Shown here piece after piece: positions 37,621-47,193 of a stretch of 64,000 bases of DNA. The stretch is taken from NCBI RefSeq assembly GCF_002252045.1, contig NZ_NEFF01000003.1, positions 236,956-300,955 of the forward strand, in the 5' to 3' direction. Source of the DNA: Ignatzschineria sp. F8392 (GTDB lineage Bacteria > Pseudomonadota > Gammaproteobacteria > Cardiobacteriales > Wohlfahrtiimonadaceae). Numbering within the stretch: position 1 is the first letter of the stretch; each line of letters opens with the position of its first letter. The position numbers and the translations under genes are program-made. Below the pieces are notes generated by a model that did not search any database, had not been told where the DNA came from, and worked only from the letters and a program-made list of their open reading frames with translations.

Positions 37621-37654
37621 ACATTTCTTTCTTGGAAAGCAAGAATAAAAATTT

Positions 37655-37731
<77 letters not shown>

Positions 37732-37771
37732 ATTTTTAATCTGATTCAAATGCGGCCCTAAAGTGCTTTAA

Positions 37772-37848
37772 GCGCTCGTAGCTCATCTGGATAGAGCATC
37801 GGCCTTCTAAGCCGAGGGTAGCAGGTTCGAGTCCTGCCGAGCGCGCCA
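37772..37848 (+). tRNA. tRNA-Arg (anticodon TCT)
   Basis: 77 nt. Acceptor GCGCTCG pairs with CGAGCGC, then G and CCA. Anticodon loop CTTCTAA gives TCT, reading AGA. Confidence 0.96.
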
Positions 37849-37911
37849 TTAAGCAGAAAGCAGCAGAAAGGCGTGCATTAGAGCCAAGAAAGAAAACGGT
37901 AAATCATCTAT

Positions 37912-37988
37912 GGTGGGCGTAGCTCAGTTGGTAGAGCCCCGGATTGTGATTCCGGTTGTCGCGGGTTCAAGTCCCGTCGTTCACCCCA
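37912..37988 (+). tRNA. tRNA-His (anticodon GTG)
   Basis: Includes the G-1 at 37912 and C73, both hallmarks of tRNA-His. Acceptor GTGGGCG pairs with CGTTCAC (two G-T pairs), then CCA. Anticodon loop TTGTGAT gives GTG. Confidence 0.95.
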
Positions 37989-38040
37989 ATTTACCTTTGC
38001 TTTAAAAGATTCTCCCAAAGAATCTTAAAAAATTTAAGTT

Positions 38041-38117
<77 letters not shown>

Positions 38118-38185
38118 TCTTAAATTGATGATCTTTTACTCCCAATAATAGATCGATACTCTAAAGAGTATAAGAGAGAAGACAG

Positions 38186-38207
38186 CGTCCGATAGGACGT
38201 TTTTTTT
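38186..38207 (+). terminator. Terminator of the tRNA cluster
   Basis: CGTCC-GATA-GGACG stem followed by eight T. Confidence 0.85.
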
Positions 38208-38368
38208 CGTCTCAATAAAAGTAAAAGTGATCTGTAATCTGTAATCTGTAACCAATTATCAATCGATCGCACGCTTAATCTCAGCCTTCGTTTCAGACTC
38301 AGACTCAACTTCTATTCTAATCCTCACATCGATATCTTATATCGATATCAATATTAAAAGGAGCATCT

Positions 38369-38863
38369 ATGCAAACAGTATCAAAAGAGTCACGTAAGAA
38401 GCAGATACTTTATCGAACCCTCAAAAGTGGAGCTCCGATACTTCTCTCCCTTCTTATTATGGCATGTAGCCATACGCCAAAGTCACTCCCCTCTCACCAG
38501 CCCTATCTCGATGCACAACGGCAGATTCAATCTCTCACCACGGATCAATACCAGATTCTTCCTGATCAGAGCATCTATATTGGTGAGTTAAAATCGGAAA
38601 CTGCAACAGGATATGGAAAGATTATTATGCCCGATGGCTCTCACTATCAAGGTGCCGTAAAAAATGGTCGTCCTCACGGTTTTGGGCGAAGCGAGATGAG
38701 TAGCGGAGAGATCTATGAAGGCGAGCATAAAAATGGAATATTTGAAGGTCGTGGGCGCTTGATCTTAAGTGATGGCTCCACCTTTATCGGTACCTTTAAA
38801 GATCATAAGGTCGATCGAGGTGAGATCTTCTTTCCCGATGGTACCCATGGCGTCTCCCGCTAA
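38369..38863 (+). CDS. MORN-repeat lipoprotein
   Basis: 164 aa. AAAGGAGCATCT precedes the ATG. After a positively charged start, the hydrophobic segment ends SLLIMACSH, a lipobox with Cys32. Three MORN-type repeats follow: YIGELKSETATGYGKIIMPD, then HYQGAVKNGRPHGFGR and YEGEHKNGIFEGRGRLI, with a partial fourth. MORN repeats are beta-hairpin scaffolds, in bacteria often in envelope proteins of unknown role. The gene is isolated between the tRNA terminator and the convergent exporter gene. Confidence 0.8.
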   Translation: MQTVSKESRKKQILYRTLKSGAPILLSLLIMACSHTPKSLPSHQPYLDAQRQIQSLTTDQYQILPDQSIYIGELKSETATGYGKIIMPDGSHYQGAVKNGRPHGFGRSEMSSGEIYEGEHKNGIFEGRGRLILSDGSTFIGTFKDHKVDRGEIFFPDGTHGVSR

Positions 38864-38911
38864 ATAGATTACCCCCCAAATCAACTGGTCAACTAATAAA
38901 CTAGATCAGCT

Positions 38912-40396
38912 TTATGCTTTTCGCTGATGAACCTTTTCATGTTGGGGATCTTCTTGATGAGGATTGAGCCCTTCCTTCTCCTCATCGATTCGCCCTGCCA
39001 TTAAATCACCATCATCATGGCGCAATCGAGCAAAGATATAGGTGGCAAAGAATGTTAAAGACCCCATCGTGATAAAGGTCAGTTGGAATGCCTTTTCAGT
39101 ATTCTCCGACACGAACCATCCCTGCCCCACATAGAAGTTTAGGAAGAGTGCTGCAAATGCGACACCTAGCGTTAAAGCTAACTGCTGATTAACAACCATT
39201 AGACTATTGCCACTGCTGACCTGCTCTTTTCTTAAGTCACCAATTGTCAAAGTATTCATCGCCGTAAATTGAGTTGAGTTACAGACCCCCAATATAAAGA
39301 GAATCACAATTAAGAGCGGTATAGGGATAAAGCGCCCAACAAAACCAATGGTGATAATTAAGAGGCTGATAAAGAGCGTATTCCAAATCAACACTCGGCG
39401 ATATCCCATCAACTTTAAAATTCGAGTAACAATCGGCTTAACAAAGAGTCCACCAACAGCGATAGGAACCAAGAGCCAGCCGGCATCACTCGGCGTATAA
39501 CCTAAAGCAACCTGAAAGAAGAGCGGCAATAGAAATGGCATCGCACTAATCCCTAAGCGTGCGATAAGATTTCCTAAAAGGCCAATGCGATAAGTTCTGA
39601 CATCTAAAAGCGTCGTTGCAAATAGTGGCGCCTCTTTTCGTTTAGCATAGAACCAATAATTAATTAATAGAATAAAACCGACAATCAGAAGGGGGAAGGT
39701 AATCCATTTCTGCTCTCCATTAATAGAGTATTCAAGACCAAAAGTGATCGCGAAGATGCCTAATGCAAAGATGAGATAGCCACGAAGATCAAATCGGAAA
39801 GGCTCACCGCGAAAATCAGGCATAAAGAAGAGCGCTAATATGAGGACAATCGCACCGATCGGAATATTAATAAGAAAGATCCAATGCCAACTCATATATT
39901 GCACTAGATATCCCCCCAAAACAGGCCCTAAAATCGGCCCGATCAAGGCGGGAGTAATCGCATAATTGATCACCCGCAGATACTCTTTACGATCATAAGC
40001 CTTCATCAGAGCAAGGCGCGCTACAGGGGTTAACATCGCCCCACCAATCCCCTGCAATACCCGAGATAAGGTAAGTTGCAATAAGGTCAAAGAGAGTGCC
40101 GCAAAGAGTGATCCCAACGTAAAGAAGATCACCGCAAGAAGAAAGGTACGCTTAGTGCCGATCTTATCGGAGACAACACCACTAATCGGCGCACAGATCG
40201 CTAAGACCAAGGTATAGACAACCAAGATCGATTGAATCTTCAGTTGTGGTTCATTGAGATCTTGCGCAATCGAGGGAAGCGCGGTATTAAGAATAGTGGT
40301 ATCGAGCATCTGCATAAAGATCGCGATGGCTAAAATCACCGGCAGTAAAATTCGATAACGCTGATTTTTCAGTTCGGTTTCTCTGCTCTCTCCCAT
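38912..40396 (-). CDS. MFS multidrug exporter, DHA2 family, MdtD-like
   Basis: 494 aa with about 14 helices. LDTTILNTALPSIAQDL (motif D1 region), GVVSDKIGTKRTFLL (motif A), RVLQGIGGAMLTPVARLALM (motif B) and PALIGPILGPVLGGYL (motif C of exporters) are clear. Organisation resembles E. coli MdtD. The C-terminal tail is charged and histidine-containing. It would expel drugs or metabolites by proton antiport. No efflux partner or regulator is adjacent. The 118 bp upstream to rnpB holds no gene. Confidence 0.87.
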   Translation of the reverse strand: MGESRETELKNQRYRILLPVILAIAIFMQMLDTTILNTALPSIAQDLNEPQLKIQSILVVYTLVLAICAPISGVVSDKIGTKRTFLLAVIFFTLGSLFAALSLTLLQLTLSRVLQGIGGAMLTPVARLALMKAYDRKEYLRVINYAITPALIGPILGPVLGGYLVQYMSWHWIFLINIPIGAIVLILALFFMPDFRGEPFRFDLRGYLIFALGIFAITFGLEYSINGEQKWITFPLLIVGFILLINYWFYAKRKEAPLFATTLLDVRTYRIGLLGNLIARLGISAMPFLLPLFFQVALGYTPSDAGWLLVPIAVGGLFVKPIVTRILKLMGYRRVLIWNTLFISLLIITIGFVGRFIPIPLLIVILFILGVCNSTQFTAMNTLTIGDLRKEQVSSGNSLMVVNQQLALTLGVAFAALFLNFYVGQGWFVSENTEKAFQLTFITMGSLTFFATYIFARLRHDDGDLMAGRIDEEKEGLNPHQEDPQHEKVHQRKA

Positions 40397-40514
40397 AGAT
40401 TCCCCTTTTCCCTAGCTATTTATAGTGAGTGTAACCCTCCTGCTTAAAAAAATATAGCCCCTAATCTCCTTTCTGATTGCTTTAATTGAAAAACTTAGGC
40501 AAAATGGTGCGCTT

Positions 40515-40866
40515 GAGTTAGCTAGATGATCGCTGGTTATTGCAAAATAACGAGAGGAAAGTCCGGGCTCCTCGGATCAAGATGCTAGATAACGTCTAGA
40601 GGGCGCGAGTCCATGGAAAGTGCTGAAGAAATTAGACCGCCTAAAGATCTTTCGATCTCGGTAAGGGTGAGAAGGTGCGGTAAGAGCGCACCGTACGAGA
40701 GGTGACTCTTCGTAGCTGAGGTAAACCCCATCTGGAGCAAGACCAAATAGGAGTACATTAGACGAGATCCGCGTTGTACTCGGGTAGGTCGCTTGAGCCT
40801 AGGAGCAATTCTAGGCCTAGAGGAATGATCATCCACGACAGAACCCGGCTTATCGGCTAACTCATC
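40515..40866 (+). ncRNA. rnpB: RNase P RNA (bacterial type A)
   Basis: The universal segments are present in order: GAGGAAAGTCCGGGCTCC, GTAAGGGTGAGAAGGTGCGG, AGAGCGCACCG, GGAGCAAGACCAAATAGG, GGTAGGTCGCTTGAGCC and CCACGACAGAACCCGGCTTA. The P1 stem pairs GAGTTAGC (from 40515) with GCTAACTC (ending 40863). It is the catalytic RNA that removes 5' leaders from pre-tRNAs. Ends are set from P1 and may be off by a few bases. Confidence 0.95.
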
Positions 40867-40932
40867 CCCATTCTATTGAAATATGCTTTATTGAAAGCTT
40901 GAAAATCACCCATCGATACAACGAGAGATATC

Positions 40933-41784
40933 ATGACAATTGCGGATGCAATTCTTGAAGGGAGAAGACAGTTAGCACATCTCCCCTCCCCTCAATTTGA
41001 AGCAGAACTCCTCCTCTCCTATCTACTCGATCGCAATCGTAGTTATCTGATCGCCTTTCCAGAAAAAGCATTATCCTCCTCAATGATAGAAGCGTATCGC
41101 CAGCTCCTTATGCGCCGAGCGGCAGGAGAACCCTATGCCTATATTTGTGGTGAGAAAGAGTTCTACGGCCTACAACTGACGGTCAACGAAGAGACATTAA
41201 TTCCACGTGATGATACTGAAGTGATTGTAGAAGCTGCTCTTGAGCGGATTCCTACAACTGTAGAGAGCTCCTTCTCTCTACTCGATCTTGGCACCGGCAG
41301 TGGCGCTATTGCGCTAGCCATCAAAAAATATCGTCCTGATATTGAGGTGACCGCTGTTGATTACTATCCACAAACTTTAAAAGTTGCCGCACAAAATGCC
41401 CAGAGAAATAATCTCGATATTGAGTTTATCGAGAGCAATTGGTTTAGCTCACTTCCTAAAGCCTCTTACAATCTCATTCTCTCCAATCCCCCCTATATCG
41501 ATCCCATCGACCCACATCTTGAGGGCGATGGTGTCAAATATGAGCCCAAACGCGCCCTAATTGCAGAGAACCGTGGATTGAGCGATCTCTTCTATCTGAT
41601 CGATAATGCACCCTTCTACTTTAAAGATGCCGGTTGGCTTCTCCTTGAGCATGGCTATGATCAGAGTCAAATTTTGCAACAAAGGATGGCACAAGTAGGC
41701 TATCACTCGATTGAAACTCGGCAAGATTATGGCGGAAATGATCGTGTCACGCTCGGTTTTTACTCGTCCACTAGTCGCCCCTAA
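40933..41784 (+). CDS. prmC: PrmC, release-factor glutamine methyltransferase
   Basis: 283 aa. Small helical N-terminal domain, then SAM-binding LLDLGTGSGAIALAI and the catalytic LSNPPYIDP motif (NPPY). It methylates the Gln of the GGQ motif in RF1 and RF2, raising termination efficiency. In many relatives it follows prfA; here it follows rnpB. Confidence 0.95.
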   Translation: MTIADAILEGRRQLAHLPSPQFEAELLLSYLLDRNRSYLIAFPEKALSSSMIEAYRQLLMRRAAGEPYAYICGEKEFYGLQLTVNEETLIPRDDTEVIVEAALERIPTTVESSFSLLDLGTGSGAIALAIKKYRPDIEVTAVDYYPQTLKVAAQNAQRNNLDIEFIESNWFSSLPKASYNLILSNPPYIDPIDPHLEGDGVKYEPKRALIAENRGLSDLFYLIDNAPFYFKDAGWLLLEHGYDQSQILQQRMAQVGYHSIETRQDYGGNDRVTLGFYSSTSRP

Positions 41785-41946
41785 GTCCGACTAAAGAATA
41801 CTTTTAGCGTAAAAAAGCGTCAAAAATAGCTTTTTTTGGTGAAAAGTACCGATTTATCTCTCAATAATACCTTTTTGTCCCCTCTCTTTTTGCTATCGTG
41901 AATTCAGGTTGTCATGACCAATAATAAAAAACCAAAGGAGGGAATA

Positions 41947-43518
41947 ATGACAAAACTACCTGAAGACTTTCGTGCAGAAAAAAATCGCCCATTTACTGGT
42001 GCAGAGTATATTGAGAGCTTAAAAGATGAACGAGAGATCTATATCTATGGCAAACGCGTCAAAGATATTACGACACATCCTGCATTTCGAAACTCTGTTG
42101 CATCAATCGCTAAACTCTATGATGCACTTCATGATCCTGCAACAAAAGAGAAATTGACCTGGGAGACCGATACCGGCAATGGGGGCTATACCCACAAATT
42201 CTTCCGTTATGCAAAAAGCCGTGAAGAGTTAAGAGAACAGATTGAAGCGATCTCTGAATGGTCAAAACTAACTTATGGTTGGATGGGACGTTCGCCCGAT
42301 TATAAAGCTGCCCTTGGAAATACTTTTGGCGTTAATGCCGACTATTATGGTGAGTTTGCCGATAATGCTCGTCGCTGGTATAAGCGATTGCAAGAGAGCT
42401 GCCTCTATATGAATCATGCAATCGTCAATCCCCCGATTGATCGAGCAAAGCCGGTTAGTGAATTAAAAGATGTCTTTATCACCGTTCAAGAAGAGAGAGA
42501 AGATGGTATTATCGTCAGTGGCGCTAAAGTCGTTGCGACAAATTCGGCCTTAACCCACTACAACTTTATTGGTCCCGGTCCTGCTAACTTAATTGGGGAA
42601 GAGCCCTCTTCGGCAATGATGTTTATCGCACCGATGAATGCTAAGGGCGTTAAGTTAATCTGTCGTCCCTCTTATGAGTTGATGGCGAGCCTTACCGGCA
42701 ATGCCTTCGATTATCCTCTCTCAAGCCGCTTTGATGAGAATGATGCGATCCTCATCTTTGATAAGGTCTTTATCCCTTGGGAAGATGTCTTAATCTATAA
42801 AGATCCTAAAAAATGTCAGGCTTGGTTTGGACAAGCAGGATTTGTGCAGCTCTTCCCTATGCAGGCCTGTGCCCGCTTTGTGGTCAAGCTCGAGTTTATC
42901 ACAGGTCTTTTAGTAAAAGCATTGGAGTGTACCGGCTCTCTTGAATTCCGTGGCGTTCAAGCACAAGTAGGAGAAGTTGCCGGCCTTCGTAATGCCTTTA
43001 GCTCCTTCTTAGAGGCGATGTGGGCAAATTCAAAAGTGTGGAATGGGACTTTCCTCCCCGATCAAGAGGCGGTCCATGCCTATCGAGCAAATGCGCCGGA
43101 AGCGTATGCTCGTATTAAAAATATTATTGAAAAGACAGTGGCAAGTGGTTTGATCTATCTTCCTTCAGGATCTCGTGATCTCCAAGACCCAACACTTGAT
43201 CATTACTTAAGTATCTATTGTCGAGGTTCCAATGATATTAACCACACCGATCGTATTAAGATCTTAAAACTTCTCTGGGATGCTATTGGCACTGAATTTG
43301 GCGGACGCCATGAGCTCTATGAGATCAACTATGCCGGAAATCAGGATGATATTCGAACTCAATGTTTAGGTCAGCTTCGCGCCTCTGGTGAGCTCGATAG
43401 AATGATCAGCTTAGTGGATCAATGTCTCTCCGATTATGATGTGGATGGTTGGAAAGTTCCCCACCTACACAATTCGGATGATATTAATGTGATTGATCAA
43501 CTCTTAGCAGATCGCTAA
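41947..43518 (+). CDS. hpaB: FADH2-dependent aromatic monooxygenase, HpaB family
   Basis: 523 aa. ATG at 41947 follows AAAGGAGGGAATA; an ATG 11 codons upstream precedes that site. Sequence tracks E. coli HpaB almost end to end: RPFTGAEYIESL, GKRVKDITTHPAFRN, YGWMGRSPDYKAALG, VVATNSALTHYNFIG, YPLSSRFDENDAIL, GTEFGGRHELYEINYAG, VPHLHN. HpaB ortho-hydroxylates 4-hydroxyphenylacetate and other phenols using FADH2 from HpaC. No homoprotocatechuate genes are in view but a full catechol pathway is, so phenol to catechol is a possible role. Substrate is inferred. Confidence 0.9.
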   Translation: MTKLPEDFRAEKNRPFTGAEYIESLKDEREIYIYGKRVKDITTHPAFRNSVASIAKLYDALHDPATKEKLTWETDTGNGGYTHKFFRYAKSREELREQIEAISEWSKLTYGWMGRSPDYKAALGNTFGVNADYYGEFADNARRWYKRLQESCLYMNHAIVNPPIDRAKPVSELKDVFITVQEEREDGIIVSGAKVVATNSALTHYNFIGPGPANLIGEEPSSAMMFIAPMNAKGVKLICRPSYELMASLTGNAFDYPLSSRFDENDAILIFDKVFIPWEDVLIYKDPKKCQAWFGQAGFVQLFPMQACARFVVKLEFITGLLVKALECTGSLEFRGVQAQVGEVAGLRNAFSSFLEAMWANSKVWNGTFLPDQEAVHAYRANAPEAYARIKNIIEKTVASGLIYLPSGSRDLQDPTLDHYLSIYCRGSNDINHTDRIKILKLLWDAIGTEFGGRHELYEINYAGNQDDIRTQCLGQLRASGELDRMISLVDQCLSDYDVDGWKVPHLHNSDDINVIDQLLADR

Positions 43519-43557
43519 TAACGACTCAATAATCAAGCTCTTATCGATACCCTTCTG

Positions 43558-43667
43558 TTGTAGCCCCTTGATGCTCAAGCATTGAAGCTACAATAGAGAG
43601 GAGAATAAAAATGATAAGACTTGAGATAAATGTAGAGCTCAGAATCGATTGATTCGTTGATTCTGAG
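43558..43667 (+). other. Two hairpins in the hpaB-hpaC gap
   Basis: TTGTAGC (43558-43564) pairs with GCTACAA (43587-43593), and CTCAGAATC (43638-43646) pairs with GATTCTGAG (43659-43667). Neither is followed by a T run, so they look more like mRNA-processing or stability elements than terminators. The gap is 179 bp. Confidence 0.5.
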
Positions 43668-43697
43668 TGAATTGAGTCATCATTAAAGGAGGAGAAG

Positions 43698-44210
43698 ATG
43701 AATAAACCTCAACTAACCCCCATTCAGCAGCAATTTCGCGATGCCATGAGTTCGCTCTCGGCGGCAGTTAATATTATTACGACTAATGGTCGTGCGGGAA
43801 AATGTGGCTTAACCGCTACAGCAGTCTGTTCAATTACCGACTCACCCCCAACAGTGATGATTGCTGTCAATCGGCATAGTAAAACAAATGCAACGCTCAA
43901 AGAAAATGGTGTTGTTGCGATCAATATATTAGCAAAGGAGCATGAGGAGACCGCAAAGGATTTCGCCGGCTTGACACAACTGAATATCGAAGAACGTTTT
44001 CGCCGTCATGCATGGTGCGAAGGAGCGCATCAACTACCTATCTTGCAAGATTCTCTTGCCAATCTACAAGGAGAGGTTATTCAAACGATGGAGATGGGAA
44101 CCCATACCCTCTTCTTTATTGAGCTCTTTGAGATACGAAACCGCAATGGCGGCGCGGCTCTTGCCTATTTCTCTCGTGCGTTTCATGCCATTGGTGAAGA
44201 GATGCGATAA
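43698..44210 (+). CDS. hpaC: Flavin reductase, HpaC family
   Basis: 170 aa. Start has AAAGGAGGAGAAG. FRDAMSSLSAAVNIITTNG, CGLTATAVCSITDSPPTVM and KDFAGLTQLNIEERF follow E. coli HpaC closely. It uses NAD(P)H to reduce flavin, delivering FADH2 by diffusion to HpaB. The pair is cotranscribed across a 179-bp gap with two hairpins; a bidirectional terminator ends the unit. Confidence 0.92.
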   Translation: MNKPQLTPIQQQFRDAMSSLSAAVNIITTNGRAGKCGLTATAVCSITDSPPTVMIAVNRHSKTNATLKENGVVAINILAKEHEETAKDFAGLTQLNIEERFRRHAWCEGAHQLPILQDSLANLQGEVIQTMEMGTHTLFFIELFEIRNRNGGAALAYFSRAFHAIGEEMR

Positions 44211-44263
44211 CTAAAATCAGCGCTCAACATCTTCAAAAGCGAATGCTCAGCATAAGAAGCGCG

Positions 44264-44288
44264 CAAAGATACAAAGATACAAAGATAC
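44264..44288 (+). repeat. 8-bp tandem array, three copies
   Basis: CAAAGATA repeated three times downstream of hpaC. Confidence 0.85.
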
Positions 44289-44374
44289 AACGATAAGATC
44301 GATAGCGATTCATGCTGAAGCAGATCAGGGATAGATCATAATAGGTCTGAAATAGAGCAAGCCTAACAACCACA

Positions 44375-44424
44375 ATATTGATATTGATATTGATATTGAT
44401 ATTGATATTGATATTGATATTGAT
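44375..44424 (+). repeat. Hexanucleotide array (ATATTG), more than eight perfect copies
   Basis: Fifty bases of uninterrupted ATATTG lie between the convergent hpaC and araC genes, outside both coding regions. Perfect copies imply recent expansion and likely length variation among isolates. Confidence 0.95.
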
Positions 44425-44447
44425 TTTAATAACAATTTTAATAAAAA

Positions 44448-44486
44448 ATGAGAGAGTAACGGCCATTACTCTCTCATCTCTTTTTT
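44448..44486 (-). terminator. Bidirectional terminator between hpaC and the AraC gene
   Basis: ATGAGAGAGTAA (44448-44459) pairs perfectly with TTACTCTCTCAT (44466-44477), with A-rich sequence before and CTCTTTTTT after, so it serves both converging units. Confidence 0.85.
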
Positions 44487-44509
44487 CAGCCTCTCACATC
44501 TCCCCCTCT

Positions 44510-45493
44510 TCAATCAAACGCTTCTAGATCATGATTCGGCACGATCTCTTCATCTCGATTATTATCATCAATTTTTTGCCGATATGCCGTCGGCGTAATG
44601 GTCGCATGACGTTTAAAAAAGCGGGTAAAATAGGAAGAATCTTTAAATCCCAATTGATGTGCGATCTCAATAATTGAGAGTGATTGGTACTTTAAGTAAA
44701 ATTCTGCCTCTTTCACAAGACGCTGTGCAACATACTCTTTTGCCGGCAATCCCCCTAGCTCCCGGCAGATATTATTAAGGGTCGAAACCGTGATATTGAG
44801 ATGCTTTGCATAAAGGGGCAATGCCCAATGCTCGCGAAAATGCTCATCAATAAGATGAAGATAACGCCGAAACTTCTCCGCATGTCGATGCTGACAGAGA
44901 AAGAGCGCAGATCCATGATGCGCTAGACGAAAAGAGACAATGTAAGCGAGCCGGATCCAACAGAGTAACAGCGCTCTAAGCCCCAAACTCTCCTCTTTGG
45001 CGATCTCTTCTTGAATTGATATTAAAGCATTCTCTAAAATAGCAATTTCTGAATGATTCTCCCGCTTTAACGCAAGATCGAGAATAAATGCCTCATCACG
45101 ATAAGAGCGAGTAGCATCGGGAAGCTTATTGAGTATATCCACCAAAATCTCTTTTGAGATAAAGAGAAGATGCCCTTTAACACATCCTCTAATAGTGATC
45201 TTTTGTGCTCGTCCCGGCGCTGAATAGTAGATAAAGGGACGATCTCGAATCACATTTTTTTGTGTGGCATGCTCTAAGATAGCCTCCCCTTCAGTGATAT
45301 AGAGCAGTTGATAGAAGCTATTACGAGTTGAGTTTCGCATCTTGTCATAGAGGATATTGCTCCCGCACTCCGGCATTGAAGCGCACTCCCGAGAGATCTC
45401 CTCTAAAGATTCATAGATAAACCCCAAATTCTCCCCAATGGTACTCTTCACAATGGGAAGATTATCGGGCAACAACTGACTCAATATCATCAT
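44510..45493 (-). CDS. AraC-family transcriptional regulator (possibly HpaA-like)
   Basis: 327 aa. The N-terminal half (about 1-200) is a cupin-like ligand domain of AraC type; residues ~215-310 hold two helix-turn-helix motifs, LPLYAKHLNITVSTLNNICR and SIIEIAHQLGFKDSSYFTRF with the usual FKRHATITPTAYR end. E. coli HpaA, an AraC activator of hpaBC, has a similar layout. It stands next to hpaBC (convergent), so control of hpaBC or of the DASS transporter upstream in its own direction is likely. Symbol withheld because similarity to HpaA was not measured. Confidence 0.85.
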   Translation of the reverse strand: MMILSQLLPDNLPIVKSTIGENLGFIYESLEEISRECASMPECGSNILYDKMRNSTRNSFYQLLYITEGEAILEHATQKNVIRDRPFIYYSAPGRAQKITIRGCVKGHLLFISKEILVDILNKLPDATRSYRDEAFILDLALKRENHSEIAILENALISIQEEIAKEESLGLRALLLCWIRLAYIVSFRLAHHGSALFLCQHRHAEKFRRYLHLIDEHFREHWALPLYAKHLNITVSTLNNICRELGGLPAKEYVAQRLVKEAEFYLKYQSLSIIEIAHQLGFKDSSYFTRFFKRHATITPTAYRQKIDDNNRDEEIVPNHDLEAFD

Positions 45494-45585
45494 TCGCTCC
45501 TCTGTCTACTAGATCTACTGCTGAGAGCAGATCCCCCATTAGAGAGATGATCTGCTCTATTTAAATGCCTCTTTAGATCCCTGCT

Positions 45586-47193
45586 TTAGATCAATTCTGC
45601 CGCTAAATCTGCCTCAAAAATTAAGGGGAATAGCAGATAGATAAAGAGAATGATCAAAAAGAGGGTCACGATAGTTAAAAAGGTTCCTTTCGATAACATA
45701 TCTCTAAAGGTGATCTTTCCGGTTGCAAAGATAATGGCATTACTCGGGGTACTGATCGGCATCATATAGGCAAATCCTGCGCCAAGCGCCGAGGCAGCCA
45801 TCAAAGGTAAGGGATGTGCATCTGTCGCAACAGCAAGTGTGATCGCTATTGGAAGGAGAATTGTTCCCGTTGCTGTATTAGGTGTTACTTGTGTCATTAA
45901 AATACTGATGATGGTCATTGAGCAGAGAACCAGAAAATAGGAGGTTCCTCGAAGCGCTAAGAGTTGATCGCCAGCCCAAGAAGAGAGATCCGTCTTTGCA
46001 AAACCAACGGCAATCGCCATTCCTCCTCCTACTAAGAGCAACACATCCCACGGCATCTTTTTTAAAGAGCTACCATCAAGAAGGCGACCATTATCTCCCC
46101 GCTTAGTGGGTACAAGATAGAGGAGGATCGCGCCGGCAATTGCGATCATTGTGTCACTAATACCGGGAATAACACCGACCCAGAGAAAAGAGCGAGAGAT
46201 CCAGAAGAATGCCGTTAAGATAAAGATCAGGGAGACCATCTTCTCTTCATAACTCATCGGCCCTAAATCTTTACGGGTCTGCTCAATAAAAGCGACACTG
46301 CCCGAAAGTTTCTTCACCTTCAAAGGATAGGCAATTCGCGTAAGATAGAAAGAGGCACAGATCATCAAGAGCGAGATCAAAGGCACGGCAAAGAGCATCC
46401 AACGCGCAAAGGAGATATCGATGCCTAACAGCTCTTTTGAGAGCCCTGCTAGGATCAGATTAGTAGGCGTTCCAATCAATGTCGCACTACCACCAATCGT
46501 GGCACCAAATCCGATCGCAAAGATAATTGATTTTTGAACCTTGATCTCCTCTAGCTCACTATGACCTTCTTCTTCTCGCATAAGCTCAATCACTTTACTT
46601 GCAATAGCCGTTCCAATCGGAATCATCAAGAGTGCCGTTGCCGTATTAGAGACCCACATCGATAAGAAACCGGTCGCTAACATAAAGCCGATAATAAGCC
46701 CGGATAGACTCGTACCCACAAGACTAATCACCGTAATAGCAATCCGTTCATGCAGACGCCAACGCTCAAGTGCTAATGCAATAGCAAAGCCTCCCAAAAA
46801 GAGGAAATTTAAGGGATCTGCATAACTCGTTGCCGCCTCTTTACCTGTCACATTTGTAAAGATGGGCAATAGGATTATAGGTAAAAGTGACGTAATCCCT
46901 AAAGGCAAAACCTCCAAAATCCACCATGTTGCTACCCAAGTAATAGTGGCTAAGACGCCTCTTCCTGCCTCACTTAACCCTTCAAGCGGAAAGACCCAAT
47001 AGATTAAAATAAAGAGGAGAGGCCCCAGTATCAATCCTAAAAACTGAGTCAAACTATAAGTTTTACCAATCTCCGGTCTTAAGCCGGTCTCATTATTAAT
47101 ACCTCCTGTAAACAACATTCTCAGTCGCTTCATGGTCAGCATCTCTTTTGATCTATTATGGGATTCCCATAGATAGTTATTAACTTTTTTCAT
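45586..47193 (-). CDS. DASS-family sodium/anion symporter (SLC13 type)
   Basis: 535 aa with about 12 helices. The family motif SNTATALLMIPIG occurs in helix 4/5 and its inverted-repeat partner TPNTATGTILLPIAI near the C-terminus; both carry the SNT/TNT sodium and carboxylate-binding turns. DASS members import di- or tricarboxylates with Na+. In this aromatic island it may import succinate-like or aromatic dicarboxylates. It lies 92 bp from the AraC gene on the same strand, upstream of it. Substrate is unknown. Confidence 0.86.
   Translation of the reverse strand: MKKVNNYLWESHNRSKEMLTMKRLRMLFTGGINNETGLRPEIGKTYSLTQFLGLILGPLLFILIYWVFPLEGLSEAGRGVLATITWVATWWILEVLPLGITSLLPIILLPIFTNVTGKEAATSYADPLNFLFLGGFAIALALERWRLHERIAITVISLVGTSLSGLIIGFMLATGFLSMWVSNTATALLMIPIGTAIASKVIELMREEEGHSELEEIKVQKSIIFAIGFGATIGGSATLIGTPTNLILAGLSKELLGIDISFARWMLFAVPLISLLMICASFYLTRIAYPLKVKKLSGSVAFIEQTRKDLGPMSYEEKMVSLIFILTAFFWISRSFLWVGVIPGISDTMIAIAGAILLYLVPTKRGDNGRLLDGSSLKKMPWDVLLLVGGGMAIAVGFAKTDLSSWAGDQLLALRGTSYFLVLCSMTIISILMTQVTPNTATGTILLPIAITLAVATDAHPLPLMAASALGAGFAYMMPISTPSNAIIFATGKITFRDMLSKGTFLTIVTLFLIILFIYLLFPLIFEADLAAELI

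Noticed and set aside
40585..40836. 83-aa minus-strand frame
   Set aside because: It lies wholly inside the RNase P RNA gene.
44233..44466. Minus-strand frame encoding a run of Ile-Asn dipeptides
   Set aside because: It is only the translation of the ATATTG array and adjoining terminator; no ribosome binding site or conserved domain.
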